64,000 nucleotides of DNA from Selaginella tamariscina (lineage: Eukaryota; Streptophyta; Lycopodiopsida; Selaginellales; Selaginellaceae). Position numbers and translations under genes: made by a program. The notes under the pieces are model-generated. The model did no database searches. It had not been told where the DNA came from and worked only from the letters and a program-made list of their open reading frames with translations. Positions 48,301 to 59,299 of this stretch are shown here, in pieces. The DNA lies in NCBI GenBank assembly GCA_003024785.1, contig PUQB01000181.1, positions 263,501 to 327,500 of the forward strand. The letters are read 5' to 3'. How positions within the stretch are numbered: the first letter of the stretch is position 1; each line of letters starts with the position of its first letter.

Positions 48301-49080
48301 CATGTGTGAGCCCCGACTGCAATTGTTCTAATGTTATTGGCACACTCTTCCAGCTCCCGAAGATTCCTAAACAAATTGAACGTGATCTGTAAAGAACCTG
48401 GGACCGAGCCATCCTCTTAATCTCCCTAATGATGTTGCTGTGTTCTTCTTCAATAAGAAGAGGGACGATTGCTCCACTTTGTGGATGTTCTGTATTATGA
48501 AGCAATATCTACTAAGAATACACCTACTCAATGAGTATAAAGATCTTTGAAGTAAACATCTAATTGGATTCCCTCCATAGATGGGCTTTCGTTTAGTTAA
48601 AGAAGAACTCTACGGTCGACATCATTAATGAATACGTGAACGTTATTATCCACAAGCCGACAGAACCACCCGAGGTTCTTGTCGTATCTGGCGACCTCTG
48701 GATCCGAAAATGTGACATTGGATGGAATAAGGCATATATTTCAAGCATCGTCCATTCTTGGTTCGCAGCCTGCCCTCGGGTGCTTGACTAGTGAATCTAG
48801 TTTCCATTGTTTTGCTTGTCCACGCAATGTGACAAAGGTTAGTTTAACAACAATCATGGTTGATCCAATGCGCTTCCCGTTTATTTTGAAATATGGCCAA
48901 GTTGATTCCAAAATCCCCCTGCCCATCTCATTTCCTCCTCTTGTCTTCAATGTCACCTCAATTTCACATCTGAATATAAAAATGATTAGTTCTTCAAGTA
49001 CATATTCGAGTATAATAGATTTTGTTTTAATTCTTACCCAAAATTTGACGATGACTCCATACTAATGACTGAATCTCCTT
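45400..49080 (-). pseudogene. Unassigned decayed coding remnant
   Basis: Minus-strand peptides look protein-like rather than random, for example IREIKRMARSQVLYRSRSIC and CKVKYCIINPTSITGHSTRN (48505-48125), LESTWPYFKINGKRIGSTMI (48956-48741), KSVQSTKDVDNDFKLTWLKP (about 47400-47330) and LVGKPFQLFVMDAGVKKSFD (47104-46838). They are short, in different frames and split by stops. GC content is higher than in the AT-rich array spacers. I cannot assign a family; a decayed transposon gene or a dispersed multi-exon pseudogene are both possible. Confidence 0.35.
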
Positions 49081-49429
49081 GTTTAATCAAACCATCTTTT
49101 TGCACAATAATACACTATGAATACAATTCATATAAAAATGCACACACACTTGTATAAACCCGAATATATAAAATTAATACACTGATAAATTCACATACAC
49201 CCTTCTTTGTCTTAGAGAGAAGTGAACGGGATTAAGTGTTCAAAGCTCACGTTTGTGATAGTGTAAAAAATTGGTATCATTTGGTTTTAGAACCACCACA
49301 AATGTGAACTTTGAACAGTTTTACATGGTTTACTGGTTTTTACTCAAAATATTATGATAAAATTATAAAAATAAATAAAATGAAATAAAGAACTTATATA
49401 TATTAATACACATGTACATTCACATGGAA
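49081..49429. other. AT-rich spacer, no gene seen
   Basis: AT-rich sequence with an inverted GTGAACTTTGAAC / GTTCAAAGCTCAC pair (about 49235 and 49303) of unknown meaning. Confidence 0.4.
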
Positions 49430-49890
49430 GGGGTGGCGGGATTCCATGCCCGATGAGCAGGATTAATCCTCCCACCACCTTCACGCCTTCTTGAATGGTC
49501 AGCTGGATTAATCCCGCGCATTAGGCATGGATTGGTCAGCGGGATTAATCCTGCCACCCTTTATGTCTCAATGAGTGTGGGGCGGGATTAATCCGCCCAC
49601 CAAAGGTCGGCAAGATTAATCCCGCAGTGTTGTGGGTGGGATTTATCCCGCCCACCATGCATAAAAGGGGCATGGGTGGCGGATTTTAGGCAGGTCATGG
49701 GCGGCAGCCTTTAGGTAAGTCATGGGTGGCGGGATTAATCCTGCCACCCTTTAGGCAAGTCATGGGGGGCGGGATTAATCCTGCCGCCCATGACCTGCCT
49801 AAAGGGTGGCGTGATAAAATCTGCCACCTATGCCTTGCCTAAAGGGTGGCAGGATTAATCCCGCCGCCCCTTTGGTTAATCCTGCGCACC
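49430..49890. repeat. Palindromic GGCGGGATTAATCCCGCC array 1
   Basis: About ten imperfect copies of a core related to the perfect 18-base palindrome GGCGGGATTAATCCCGCC, spaced roughly 40-60 bases apart and joined by CACCCTTTAGGCAAGTCATG-type linkers. The right half (49675-49870) is a large imperfect inverted repeat. GC content is far above that of the surroundings. A second array lies at 52810-53670. Confidence 0.85.
49750..49803. repeat. 54-base near-perfect palindrome
   Basis: The left arm begins TTTAGGCAAGTCATGG and the right arm ends CCATGACCTGCCTAAA-like, around the core GGCGGGATTAATCCTGCC. It has only a few mismatches. The pairing continues outward through CTGCCACCC and GGGTGGC to about 49734-49820, so a hairpin or cruciform is possible. 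Confidence 0.85.
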
Positions 49891-49894
49891 AGGG

Positions 49895-50166
49895 TGATGC
49901 ACACACACATATATATGTATATGTATATATAGGAGTGTGCGAGATTATACAGATACACACACATATATATATGTCTATGCATATACAAGAGTGTGCAAGA
50001 GATAGATAAAAAAAAATTAAATTATATGGATACACACTCATATACATGTATATATGAGTATATATATGTATATGTATATGTATATCATGTGTGTGTGTGT
50101 GTATGTATATCGTGTGTGTGCGTGTGTGAGCTAAACAAACAAAATTATATAGATAAACACACACAA

Positions 50167-50226
<60 letters not shown>

Positions 50227-50410
50227 GTATATGTATATGTATATGTGTATGTATATACAGGAGTGTGTGTGTGTATGCGAGAGATAGATAAATAAATTCT
50301 ATTATATAGATACACACACATATAAATGTATATGTAAATACATATACATTATCTATCACACGCAGATATATATGTATATGTATACACAGGAGTGTGCGTG
50401 AGAGAGAGAA
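49895..50410. repeat. Dinucleotide microsatellite field (TA, CA, GT)
   Basis: Long runs: GT at 50088-50130, CA at 50157-50204 and TA at 50205-50226, with TATATG repeats around them and again at 50300-50385. AGTGTGCGAGAGATAGATA-like blocks recur four times between the runs, suggesting a larger repeat unit of roughly 100-170 bp. Long frames read across these runs are artefacts of the repeats. Confidence 0.85.
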
Positions 50411-50549
50411 AGATTTCACCTGTGTGAATGCACCTTCAAACCCTACTGCACTGCCACACCTTTTTGCACAGCCACACCTTGTGAGAGAGAGATTTTGCAC
50501 TGCCGCTCTCACATTCCACCGCCGCCGTGTTTCTCCATCCGCCGCCTTG

Positions 50550-50725
50550 AAACCCTAAGAATATACCTAAGCCCTAAAAGGAATAAAATATATATTAACC
50601 CTAAACGAATATTCCTTCTAAAAATATACCTAGCCCTAAAAGAAATATTGACCCTAAATGAATATTCCTTCTAAGAATATACCTAAACCCTAAAAGAAAT
50701 AAAATATGAATATTCTTTTATTATA
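50550..50725. repeat. CCCTAAA-containing tandem repeat
   Basis: Three imperfect units of about 60-70 bp contain AAGAATATACCTA, CCCTAAAAG and CGAATATTCC. The CCCTAAA pieces resemble the plant telomere motif but are not a telomeric run. Confidence 0.6.
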
Positions 50726-52809
50726 TTATCATAATTTTAAATTTGTGTGCGTGTGTGAGTGTATCAAATACACCCCAAAAATATAAATCATGTAGGGGTT
50801 TAACATATGTGTGTCTATGAGAGTGTTAAATTTTCATGTGCAGCAATAGATACATACACACATATAATATACACATAGACATATGTACATAATACATAAT
50901 ATTGTCACGTCAGTACATATTATGGATCATGCATGGTGTGTATGTATGAGAGAAGAGAGAGAGTGTGTTAAGAAATTAATTTTGCACACATTACATACAT
51001 TAGTACACATATATACATACACACGTGTATACACATAGACATACATACATATTATATGTGTAAATTCAATGTGTTACATACGCACAAACTGAGTACATAT
51101 GAATCATACATGCGTTGAACATGATGTTTTCGATAAAGAAGTAACATATTTCCCCAGTTTGGTTTAGGGTTTAAACCTAATGCAAGTATTTTTATTATTA
51201 AATTTTAATATCTGTATAAAAAATCCATTATTCATATGAAAATACACAAGACAACACACATAAAGAATTGTTGATAATCAAGTAAATAAATATAAAATCA
51301 CAAATCATTCTACTTATTTGTTAATTATTTTAAAAACTTCATTTTTAAAAATGCAAATTATAATTTGTTCATACTTTAAAATTGTATGTATATATTTGAA
51401 TTTTACCCAATTTTAACTTAAAATGACATAATATTATTAAAACACATTCTAAAGCAATCATAGCACATAATATATATATTAATATAAAATCTTTATACTA
51501 ATATAAATTAAATCCATGCACATTTTTCTAATTATTTAATATAAATTTACTCTAAACACTAAACATATATAAGTCCCAGTGTAGAGTGTGTGTAACTATA
51601 AATGTTTGGTTTGGGATTTAAATTCTAAATCGTAAATACAAAGCTAGATGCTTTATTTATATTGTAATCTATTCATCGGCTTGTGTATGTGTTGTGTCTC
51701 TGTAAGTGCTTCTAATGCGTGTGCACGTGTATATCTAAATTTTTTATTGTGTTTATATATGTGTGCAAAAGAAACATTTAATTAAAGTATTAATATACAC
51801 ACTATGAACATATTTTAAATTATACATAATAATATATCATTTTATCTAATATATAGTTTTAATAATATATATTAATTTAATATTGATAATAAGATTTAAA
51901 CATTGAAATATTCTTGAAATAATAAGAAATTAATTGAGAAAATCCCATTAATATAAACAAATGTAGAATAATTATTGAAATAATTAAGAATATATACTAA
52001 TTTAATTATGATAATCAGGTTTAATATTGGAATATTCTTGGAATGATAAGAAAATAATAAAGAATATACTATTAATATAAAGAAATGTAAATTACTTACT
52101 CGAATAATTAAGAAAATAATATTAATAAACACACTATGAATATATTTTAAATGATATATAATAATATATCATTTATTTATTGTATAAGTATATATATTTA
52201 TAATATATATTTAATAATATATATTGGAATATTAAGAATGTAGAATAATTACTAAAATTTCATAATATTAAACAGCTTGAATCACTTGCTAATGTTAAAT
52301 ACATTAAATGCAATTTATAAAAATCATTAGAATTAGAGAGATATATGTCAAAGTGTTGATTATTTGTATCAACTCATCTTAAATTTTATTTTATTTTCTT
52401 TTCAAAAATTTAAAATTCTGACATAAGTATTGTTAGTTTAATATGTAAATTTTGAAAATGCATTTAATTTCCCACTCAAATTCAGATCTGGTTCTTTTTC
52501 CGGTAAAGGTTTCTTCATTTCTGTAATTTTCTCTCTTTAGATCTTTTTTTTCCTTGATAGTGATCATCTCAGGAGCAACATTAAATTAGGTGTTATTGTT
52601 TATAAAAAAGCATGGCGCCATCAGTGCTATTTACAAGTAAGTATTATAAACAAATTTAAAAATACTTATAAAGATTCATTCTCTTACATTCTCTTTTAAA
52701 ATTAGAATTTAGGGGTTTAGGAATCCATTAGAATTACATTATAATCCGTTAGGAATTTATCCAGTTTACACATCCTTTTTATTTAAAATTCTCGGTTAGC
52801 CGAGATCTT
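50726..52809. other. AT-rich spacer, no gene seen
   Basis: Low-complexity AT sequence lies between the two palindromic arrays. It contains short GTGTG/CATACA runs and a loosely duplicated segment (around 51890-51990 and 52010-52110, sharing GGAATATTCTTGGAAT-like sequence). No coding or RNA gene is recognised. Confidence 0.5.
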
Positions 52810-53670
52810 AAAGAGTTGTCGATGGGGTGGTGGGATTATTCGGCCATTTTTTTTCGCATTTTACAAAAGGTGGCGGGATTAATCCGCCCACAACTCTTTA
52901 AAACAGAGAAGCCATAGCGGGATTAATCCAGCCAATGCTTCTCCGCATCTTAAAAAGGGCAGCGGAATTAATCTTGTCAACAATTCTCTAAAACGATGAA
53001 GAGCTGGCAAAATTTATTGTAAAGAGTTGTGGGCGGGATTAATCCCGCTCACCATTCCAGGAGGCAGGGAAGGGGTGGTGGGTTTAATCCAGCCACCACT
53101 TCCCTGTTTTAGATAATTGTGGACGGGATTTATCTCACTAACCAGTTTAGGAGGCAGGGAAGCATTGACGGGATTAATCCCGTCACCCATTCGAGATCTC
53201 TCTAAAATCTTGGCTAACTAAAAATTTTAATTAAAGAAGATATGTGAACGGGATAAATCCTTAATGGATTCTAGTGTAATCCTAATGGATCCTAAACTCC
53301 TAAAGTAGTTTCACCAAATGGCACATCATAACAAGCCATTATGTAATCACGCCCACCATTTCGGAGGTGAATTAACCTCACCAATGCTTCTCTATCTCAT
53401 AAATGGTTGGGATTAATCCGGCCACCTCTTCCACGTTAGAGAGAGTTGTGGGCGAGATTAATCCCGCCACCTCTTCCCCGTCGATGAGAGTTGTGGGCGG
53501 GATTAATCCTGCGACTCTTCCTCATCAGAGGGAATCGGCGGTGGGATTAATCCCGCCGACTCTTCCTCGTCGGAAGGAGTTGTGGGCGGGATTAATCCCG
53601 CCCATCATTCTATTAGACAGAGAAGGGGTGGGATTAATCCTGCCACCAGTTGTATTAGTCAAGCATGATA
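52810..53670. repeat. Palindromic GGCGGGATTAATCCCGCC array 2
   Basis: About fifteen diverged copies of the same palindromic core, here with linkers such as AGAGTTGTGGGC and CACCTCTTCC. The right half (53403-53650) is more regular, with a period near 55 bases. The whole reads as peptide repeats of the VVGGINPATS type, which is a by-product of the repeat. The DUF7869-type gene begins 160 bases to the right. Confidence 0.85.
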
Positions 53671-55175
53671 ATCTATACTTATACATAATTATATATTATT
53701 GCACACGCATATATATTAAGCACCCTCGATTCAGTTTTTTTGGAAATATTGCATAAACAGATATCATAAATGACACAATTATTTATGTGCAGAATAATAT
53801 ATTTAATACTAGAGATAAAGTATGTTTTCTTTAGAACAACGAGATAGTTGGCATTGGAACTGTGGAAGTTCGAGATGATAATGCATCATGTCACAATATT
53901 GCCCAAGGATCTTGTGTGTACGTATGGCTGAACACCATTTGCAAGCATGTTGAGATTCTTGGAATGGAATTTGAAGAGGGTTCTCTTATATTGTGGAATG
54001 TGGATGAAGTCAAGGCTAACACAGAGAATGCAGAGTCATAAACAAATAGTAGTACAAGTTCACTAGATGATGGCTTGCCTACTGTGATGGATGAGGTGAT
54101 TCTTTTTCTTCATGAGATTAAAGTTAGAAGAGGCATCATCACAGCTATAAATCCAATGGAAGCCGTATCAGAAGAGAAACTAGGGGCCTACTTCGTGGGT
54201 GTAATTGTCACAGAGGTTTCACCTAATGGCACATTGTATCCTGGATCCCTCATGAGGTGGCGAACATCTGAATTAAGACGGCGAGATGGTTCAACATATT
54301 CAGGGTTGGATTTCAATAATAACAACCCGGAAGGACAACCCATATTTAAAGAGGTTCCTTGCATTGGTCCTATAGTAAGAAAAAGGTGATTCATGGGTTA
54401 CAGATCTGCCCCTACAAGTTCTAACAAGAGGGTCAAGATGGATCTTACATCTTTGGCAAGCGTTGTTAGCATTTCCATGATTGACTACTGCAAGAAGAAG
54501 TGTTGTCAGATGGCAAACTGGAATGAAATTACCCAATGTAGACATGCCTTTCATATGCTCACCCAAAAGCAAAGGCATGAGTTTGTATATGTTGCACTAA
54601 TTGGGTGTATTGATGGAATGACCTTGGACACAGGTTATCAAAGTACATCCATAGTATTTAATAAGGTGGCCATTTGCTTCAAAGTTTGGTACACTATATA
54701 CGGGATCCCAAAGACCACTTTCTACCACTGGAGGGATGAGTGGCTAGATGGAGCGCGCACCTTAGTACATAGGAACACTTGCCTGGCCAAAACCCGCTCT
54801 CACATTATGGTAGCCATAGAGATATTCAAAGCTTTTATGGAAGCAAATGCAGACAAGATGCCTCACAAATGCAGGGGTTATGGAAAATCTCAAGGTTTTG
54901 CCTTCAATCTACACTCAATTGAAGCTGTGTGAACATGTGAACAAGTGCCTCAATTTGATGGGCTCCAAATAATCTGCACTGGTACCTTCAACAACATATG
55001 GAATACTCATTTTAAGGATGTGGAAATTGTAAAACACTCTAGCTTTTCTAAGTGTGACACTTGTACATCATTAAAGGTTGCAGAGGCTTGTGCAAAAACC
55101 TTGGTGGAGATCACTACCATTCACAAGAAGATGAAGGCCCACATGATTACACAATAAACTTGCCAGTCTCAATAC

Positions 55176-55524
55176 TGTCATGACCCGATACAGAATACAG
55201 GATATGACCTACAGGATACGAGATATAGGATATGCCTATAAGATATACCTACAAGATATACCAACAGGATATGCCTACATGATATGTTTATAGGATATAC
55301 CTACAAGATAAGGGTCATTATTTTTAGCTCGTGCCTAAATTAGCTCTTGGAGTATTATTTTTAGCTTATGCCTAGATTAGCTCTTGGAGTTGTGAGTATA
55401 AAAGCTTCGACTTAATTGTTGTACAATCAGTTACTATCAGCACCAGTCATTTTACGATCATTCTTGTTTTGTTCTTGAGTCAAGCCTTCTTGTTCTTATC
55501 CTGCTCTTGGGTCGTGGCTTAACA
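55176..55524 (+). mobile_element. Element D, 5' LTR
   Basis: TGTCATGACCCGATACAGAA to GGTCGTGGCTTAACA, with nine or more AGGATAT-type repeats and a duplicated TTAGCTCTTGGAGT segment. The TATA segment reads GAGTATAAAAGC. The duplication is shared with the 3' LTR of D but not with A, which marks a sublineage. Confidence 0.88.
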
Positions 55525-55980
55525 ATTTGATAGCAACTTTGCATGAACATTCTATGGGATGAGACTACATTGATTGAACATTTCCGTTTTGGGTTGAGGG
55601 ATGACGTGAAGGACCTTCTCTTTACGTTACTAGATGCCCAAACCTTAGCAAAGATCATGTAACAGGCTGTTTGCTATGACAACTGTTTGTTCGAACGTCG
55701 TCAAGAAAAATCCCGTCAACAGTTCCTGCAAGCCAATCATGTAGCTGTAGCACATGTTCCTACAACATCTTCTGAAGTAGTTACTATGGAGGTTGACAAA
55801 TACAAGTGTGGCCCACTTTCAGCTGCTAAGAAGTAGCATCGTCGTGGTGAGAACTTATGCTTGTATTGTGGTGAAACAGGACACAAGGTGGCAAAATGTC
55901 CTGTTAAAGCTAGGAAATTTAAGACACATGAAGTTGAAGCTGAAGTTCAGTCGGAAAACTTTAATGTTCACTTCATCTAG
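55525..55980 (+). pseudogene. Gag (C-terminal half) of element D
   Basis: It begins in mid-gag (EHSMGWDYID-like), continues FRFGLRDDVKDLLFTLLDAQ and ends in an intact zinc knuckle CLYCGETGHKVAKC (55858-55899). The N-terminal half and start codon are missing. Confidence 0.8.
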
Positions 55981-56380
55981 GAGCTGCAAAGTTGGACGTA
56001 GGCGCATGCTTCATTGGTGCTGCTCACATCATTCCATCACTCAAGTTTTCTGTACACATTCACTTTAATAATCGAGAGTTCAAGGAGTTTGCCTTATTAG
56101 ACACTGATGCAAATGCATGCTTCATGGATGACACTTTTGCAGCTCAGTATGGCATTCTGGTGGTAAAGTTGAAGCGTGCAGTTCTTGTAGAGGTTGCAGA
56201 TGGTTGTCTGATTGCTTTTGGCGTAATTACTCATGCTACCACACCTCTCTCTTGCAAACCATGGCGCATTCAATTGTTCAATTTCCTTCAACTTGATCAA
56301 GACTTGGATGACTCCCATTGTTTTGGGCATGTCATAGTTTGTGGTTGCAAATCCTCAGATCGACTGGAGGTCTAGGACGC
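55981..56380 (+). pseudogene. Protease region of element D
   Basis: FNNREFKEFALLDTDANACF (about 56065-56125) places DTD where the aspartic protease D-S/T-G is expected, so the Gly is replaced by Asp. AAQYGILVVKLKRAVLVEVA follows. The region aligns with the remnant in element A near 22210-22470. Confidence 0.68.
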
Positions 56381-56950
56381 TCACGTTTTCCTCTCTAGCA
56401 ACTAGGATCAATCATGTACCTTCCTGCGTGCAGGATATGACCTTTAGTGTCTGAGGCAGTACAAGTTACAGGATTGACTGTGCTTGCTCCTGTATCAGTG
56501 TCGAAGGTTCCTCCTCAACAGGATCCACCTCCTGTTAGTTCGTTAGCACATTCGCAGGCTCTCCTCACTTTTGTGAATTCACAGACTTCTATATAGGGTT
56601 CTTCCAATCTTGTACACTCATCAACATCAGCACAGGTTTTCCCCAATCTTGCCTCTTTTTATTATTCTGCTTCTGTTCCATCCCCCAAGATCCTTACTCT
56701 TTTTCATTCACAGCTCCCTCCTTCTCCTCTCCGCATTCTTACCACTACTATGCATGAACTTGCCACTGATCCTTCTCCTTTTCATCTTTTTGCTTTTTAA
56801 GTAACTCCTACGTCCTTTCTACCTCTCCTGTATTTGACTCTCCTATTTTTTAATCTCCTTCTCCTTCTCTTACTTCTTCCCTGCCATCTAAGTATCACTC
56901 CTTTTAGGACATTTTTAATAAGCACAAGGCTACAGTTCTTCCTATTTACA
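56381..56950 (+). other. Gag-pol linker of element D
   Basis: This is a Ser/Pro-rich, frameshifted stretch matching 21600-22200 of element A on the other strand. No domain is recognised. Confidence 0.5.
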
Positions 56951-57524
56951 AGTCCTACGACTATCTTATTGATCTTGTGGAAGGAAAGACTCCACTGTTC
57001 GGACCGATTTATGCACTGTCACCTACAAAATTGGAGGTTCTTCACCAGTACATCAAGGAAAACTTGGAATCCGGCTTCATTCATTACTCAAAATCCCCTG
57101 CAGGAGCACCTATCTTCTTTGTCAAGAAGAAAAATGGGAGTTTGCATTTGTGGACTACAGGGGTTTGAATTAAGTCACCATCCGGAACAGGTACTCGTTG
57201 CCATTGATCCCGGAACTTCTCGATCGGCTACAAGGAGCAAAAGTGTTCACGAAGATCGACTTATAAGGCGTCTACAATCTTGTATGTATTCTCCTAGGCG
57301 ATGAGTGGAAAATTGCCTTTCATACAAGGTATGGACACTTCGAGTACATGGTGATGCCTTTCAGACTTACAAATGCCCAAGCCGTGTTCCAACATATGGT
57401 GAACGACATCTTTCGCGACTTCTTGGATCAATTTGTGGTTATCTACCTTGATGACATCCTGATTTTCTCCAAGGACCAGGCAGGACATGACAAGCATGTA
57501 CGACTAGTTCTACAGAAGCTTCGC
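56951..57524 (+). pseudogene. Reverse transcriptase of element D (N-terminal part)
   Basis: Motifs are PAGAPIFFVKKKNGSLHLW (57099-57155), GLN then a TAA stop, [19 protein letters not shown]-like sequence (57308-57365), [17 protein letters not shown] and [12 protein letters not shown] (57441-57476) with both catalytic Asp. The frame is cut at 57524 by the TRIM-like insertion and resumes at 58269. Confidence 0.83.
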
Positions 57525-57699
57525 TGTCATAGTTCTAACCTGGTGAGTTGACTACCTGGGTAAAGATTGTGGGATATGTGGGATATGTAGGCAAAAAGAC
57601 TCAAGCGTAACTGAGTCATCATGACCAGGGGCCCTCTCATAAACACCAATTGGCCCTTTGCCTAGTTGGCATAAGGGGAGAGGGAAAGGTTCTGACATT

Positions 57700-57720
57700 T
57701 GGTATCAGAGCGGTCCCAGG
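57700..57720 (+). promoter_or_regulatory. Primer binding site of the TRIM-like element
   Basis: TGGTATCAGAGCGGTCCCAG is complementary to the 3' end of plant initiator-Met tRNA. It starts two bases after the 5' terminal repeat, the expected place for minus-strand priming. Confidence 0.88.
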
Positions 57721-57816
57721 TTCGATTTTCATCAGGGGATAAACTTTGAATAAAGCTCACGCCACTAAGGTTGGCGCACTTGTCCTCGATCACATGTGTA
57801 CAGCCAAGCGGCTCTG

Positions 57817-57966
57817 TGATTGCCTCTGGCCCGATTGACATGTGATTGCCTCTGGCCCGATTGACATGTGATTGCGGGCTGGGTTGCTAGTCACCCGATT
57901 GACATGTGATTGCGGGCTGGGTTGCGAGTCACCGATTGATGTATTGCGGGCTGGGTTGCGAGTCAA
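57817..57966 (+). repeat. Minisatellite inside the TRIM-like element
   Basis: CCGATTGACATGTGATTGC is repeated about five times, first with CCTCTGG and then with GGGCTGGGTTGCGAGTCA between units, giving periods of about 27 and 42 bp. The later units are shortened. Confidence 0.82.
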
Positions 57967-58273
57967 GTGTAAGTAGAGCTAAGCGTGAGTAGAAACGCCT
58001 TTGGCTGCACCTTCTAGAGGAAGGGTATGAGTAGAAATGCCTCTGCTCCACCTTCTGGAGGAAGGCATAGTAGCAACCCCTTGAAGTCTGTGGATGAGGG
58101 CATCCACTTTCTCAAATGAGTGGAGAGTGGGTAAAGATTGTGATATATGTGGGATATGTGGGCAAAAAGACTCAAGCGTAACTGAGTCATCATGACCAGG
58201 GGCCCTCTCATAAACACCAATTGGCCCTTTGCCTAGTTGGCATAAGGGGAGAGGGAAAGGTTGTGACATTCGT

Positions 58274-59000
58274 GAGCATGGCCTGTATGCAAAAAGTTGG
58301 AGAAGTGTTTTTTTGACAGGGATAATGTGGAGTTCTTAGGCTACATCATCTCTCCTACCGGCGTCCAATGGACATGCACAAAGTGAAGACTGTTGTGGAG
58401 TGGGAGAGGCCTAAGTTTGTACAAGACGTACAATGTTTCCTTGGCTTCGCAAATTTCTATAGGCGATTCATACATGACTTCTTCAAGCGTGTTTCCACTC
58501 ACGAAACTCACTAAGCACACAAGGGATTTTTCTTGGTTCAACAAGGCAGAACATGCATTCACAACACTCAAGGACGCCTTCACGACAGCTTCAATTTTAA
58601 CACATCATGATCCTTCTCATCCCTTCTTTGTTGAAGCAGATGCTTCGAACTTTGCAGTAAGTTCTATCCTATCATAAGTTGGAGAAGACAAGTTACTCCA
58701 TGCTATAGCCTTTCACTCTCGTAAGTTCCTTTCGACGGAGATTAATTATGAGATTCATGATAGGGAACTCAAGGCCATTGTGGATTCGTTTGAGGAGTGG
58801 TAGCACTTCCTAGAAGGTGCTGCACATCCTATACAAGTTCTTACGGATCACAAGAACCTGAAGTTTTTTTTAAACAATTTGAGTTCTCAGTCGGCGACAT
58901 GCTAGGTGGGTAGAATTCTTATCACGTTTTGATTTTGTCATTGTTTATAAGCCTGGTTTTCGGAATGGCAAAGCAGATGCATTGTCTAGGCACTCTTATC
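58274..59000 (+). pseudogene. RT thumb and RNase H of element D
   Basis: It continues HGLYAKKLEKCFF-like sequence and GYIISPTG, then [14 protein letters not shown]-like sequence, [17 protein letters not shown] and FFVEADASNFAVSSILS (58626-58676) with the first RNase H Asp. TDHKNL-like sequence (58845-58860) and NGKADALSR (58968-58994) follow. There is a stop at 58675 and further shifts. Confidence 0.8.
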
Positions 59001-59299
59001 TTACACCGACCCCGGGCGATCCTGCATATGACTATCAAAAGCAAGTGTTGTTGAGTCCTGATCGATTTCAGTTTGCGGCACTACATGTTCATCAGGCTCC
59101 AGAAAATTCAACACTTTACAGGGCATCCGTTTGCAATTGGCTACAAACGACTTGGCAAAGAATGTGTTCTCACACATTAGTCCTGACATCGCAAGCTCCT
59201 CTTCCTCTAGTTCCCATATAGACTACAAGTTGTTTGCCATATAGGACGGATTCCTGTACCTAGAAGGTCTCATGTACATTTTTGTTGGTGTTTACAAAA

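Larger units (their letters stand above)
57525..58268 (+). mobile_element. TRIM-like miniature LTR retroelement inside element D
   Basis: Terminal direct repeats 57525-57697 and about 58128-58268 share the block ACTCAAGCGTAACTGAGTCA to GGGGAGAGGGAAAGGTT and end in TGACA. Right after the first repeat lies TGGTATCAGAGC, the plant initiator-Met tRNA primer site. The flanks are TTCGC (57520-57524) and TTCGT (58269-58273), and without the insert the RT sequence matches element A. The interior of about 430 bp is noncoding, which fits TRIM elements moved by enzymes from elsewhere. The second repeat lacks about 40 bases at its left end. Confidence 0.82.

Noticed and set aside
49799-50512. A 237-codon minus-strand open frame, the longest in the window
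   Set aside because: It runs through CA, GT and TA microsatellites and the palindromic array. The protein is Tyr/Ile/Val/Cys/Thr/His repeats with no domain, so it is a composition artefact.
50550-50725. Possible interstitial telomere repeat (CCCTAAA)
   Set aside because: The CCCTAAA units are not contiguous; they are part of a 60-70 bp AT-rich repeat.
49430-53670. Possible CRISPR-like array of palindromic repeats
   Set aside because: The repeats are degenerate, the spacers are themselves repetitive, no cas genes are present and the sequence is eukaryotic.
53403-53756. Open frame with repeated INPATS peptides
   Set aside because: The peptide repeats are a translation of the palindromic GGCGGGATTAATCCCGCC array, whose linker length preserves the frame. 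The array is the real feature.
57700-57725. Possible tRNA gene fragment (TGGTATCAGAGCGG...)
   Set aside because: Only the 3' end complement of initiator-Met tRNA is present, and it sits next to a terminal repeat. It is a primer binding site.
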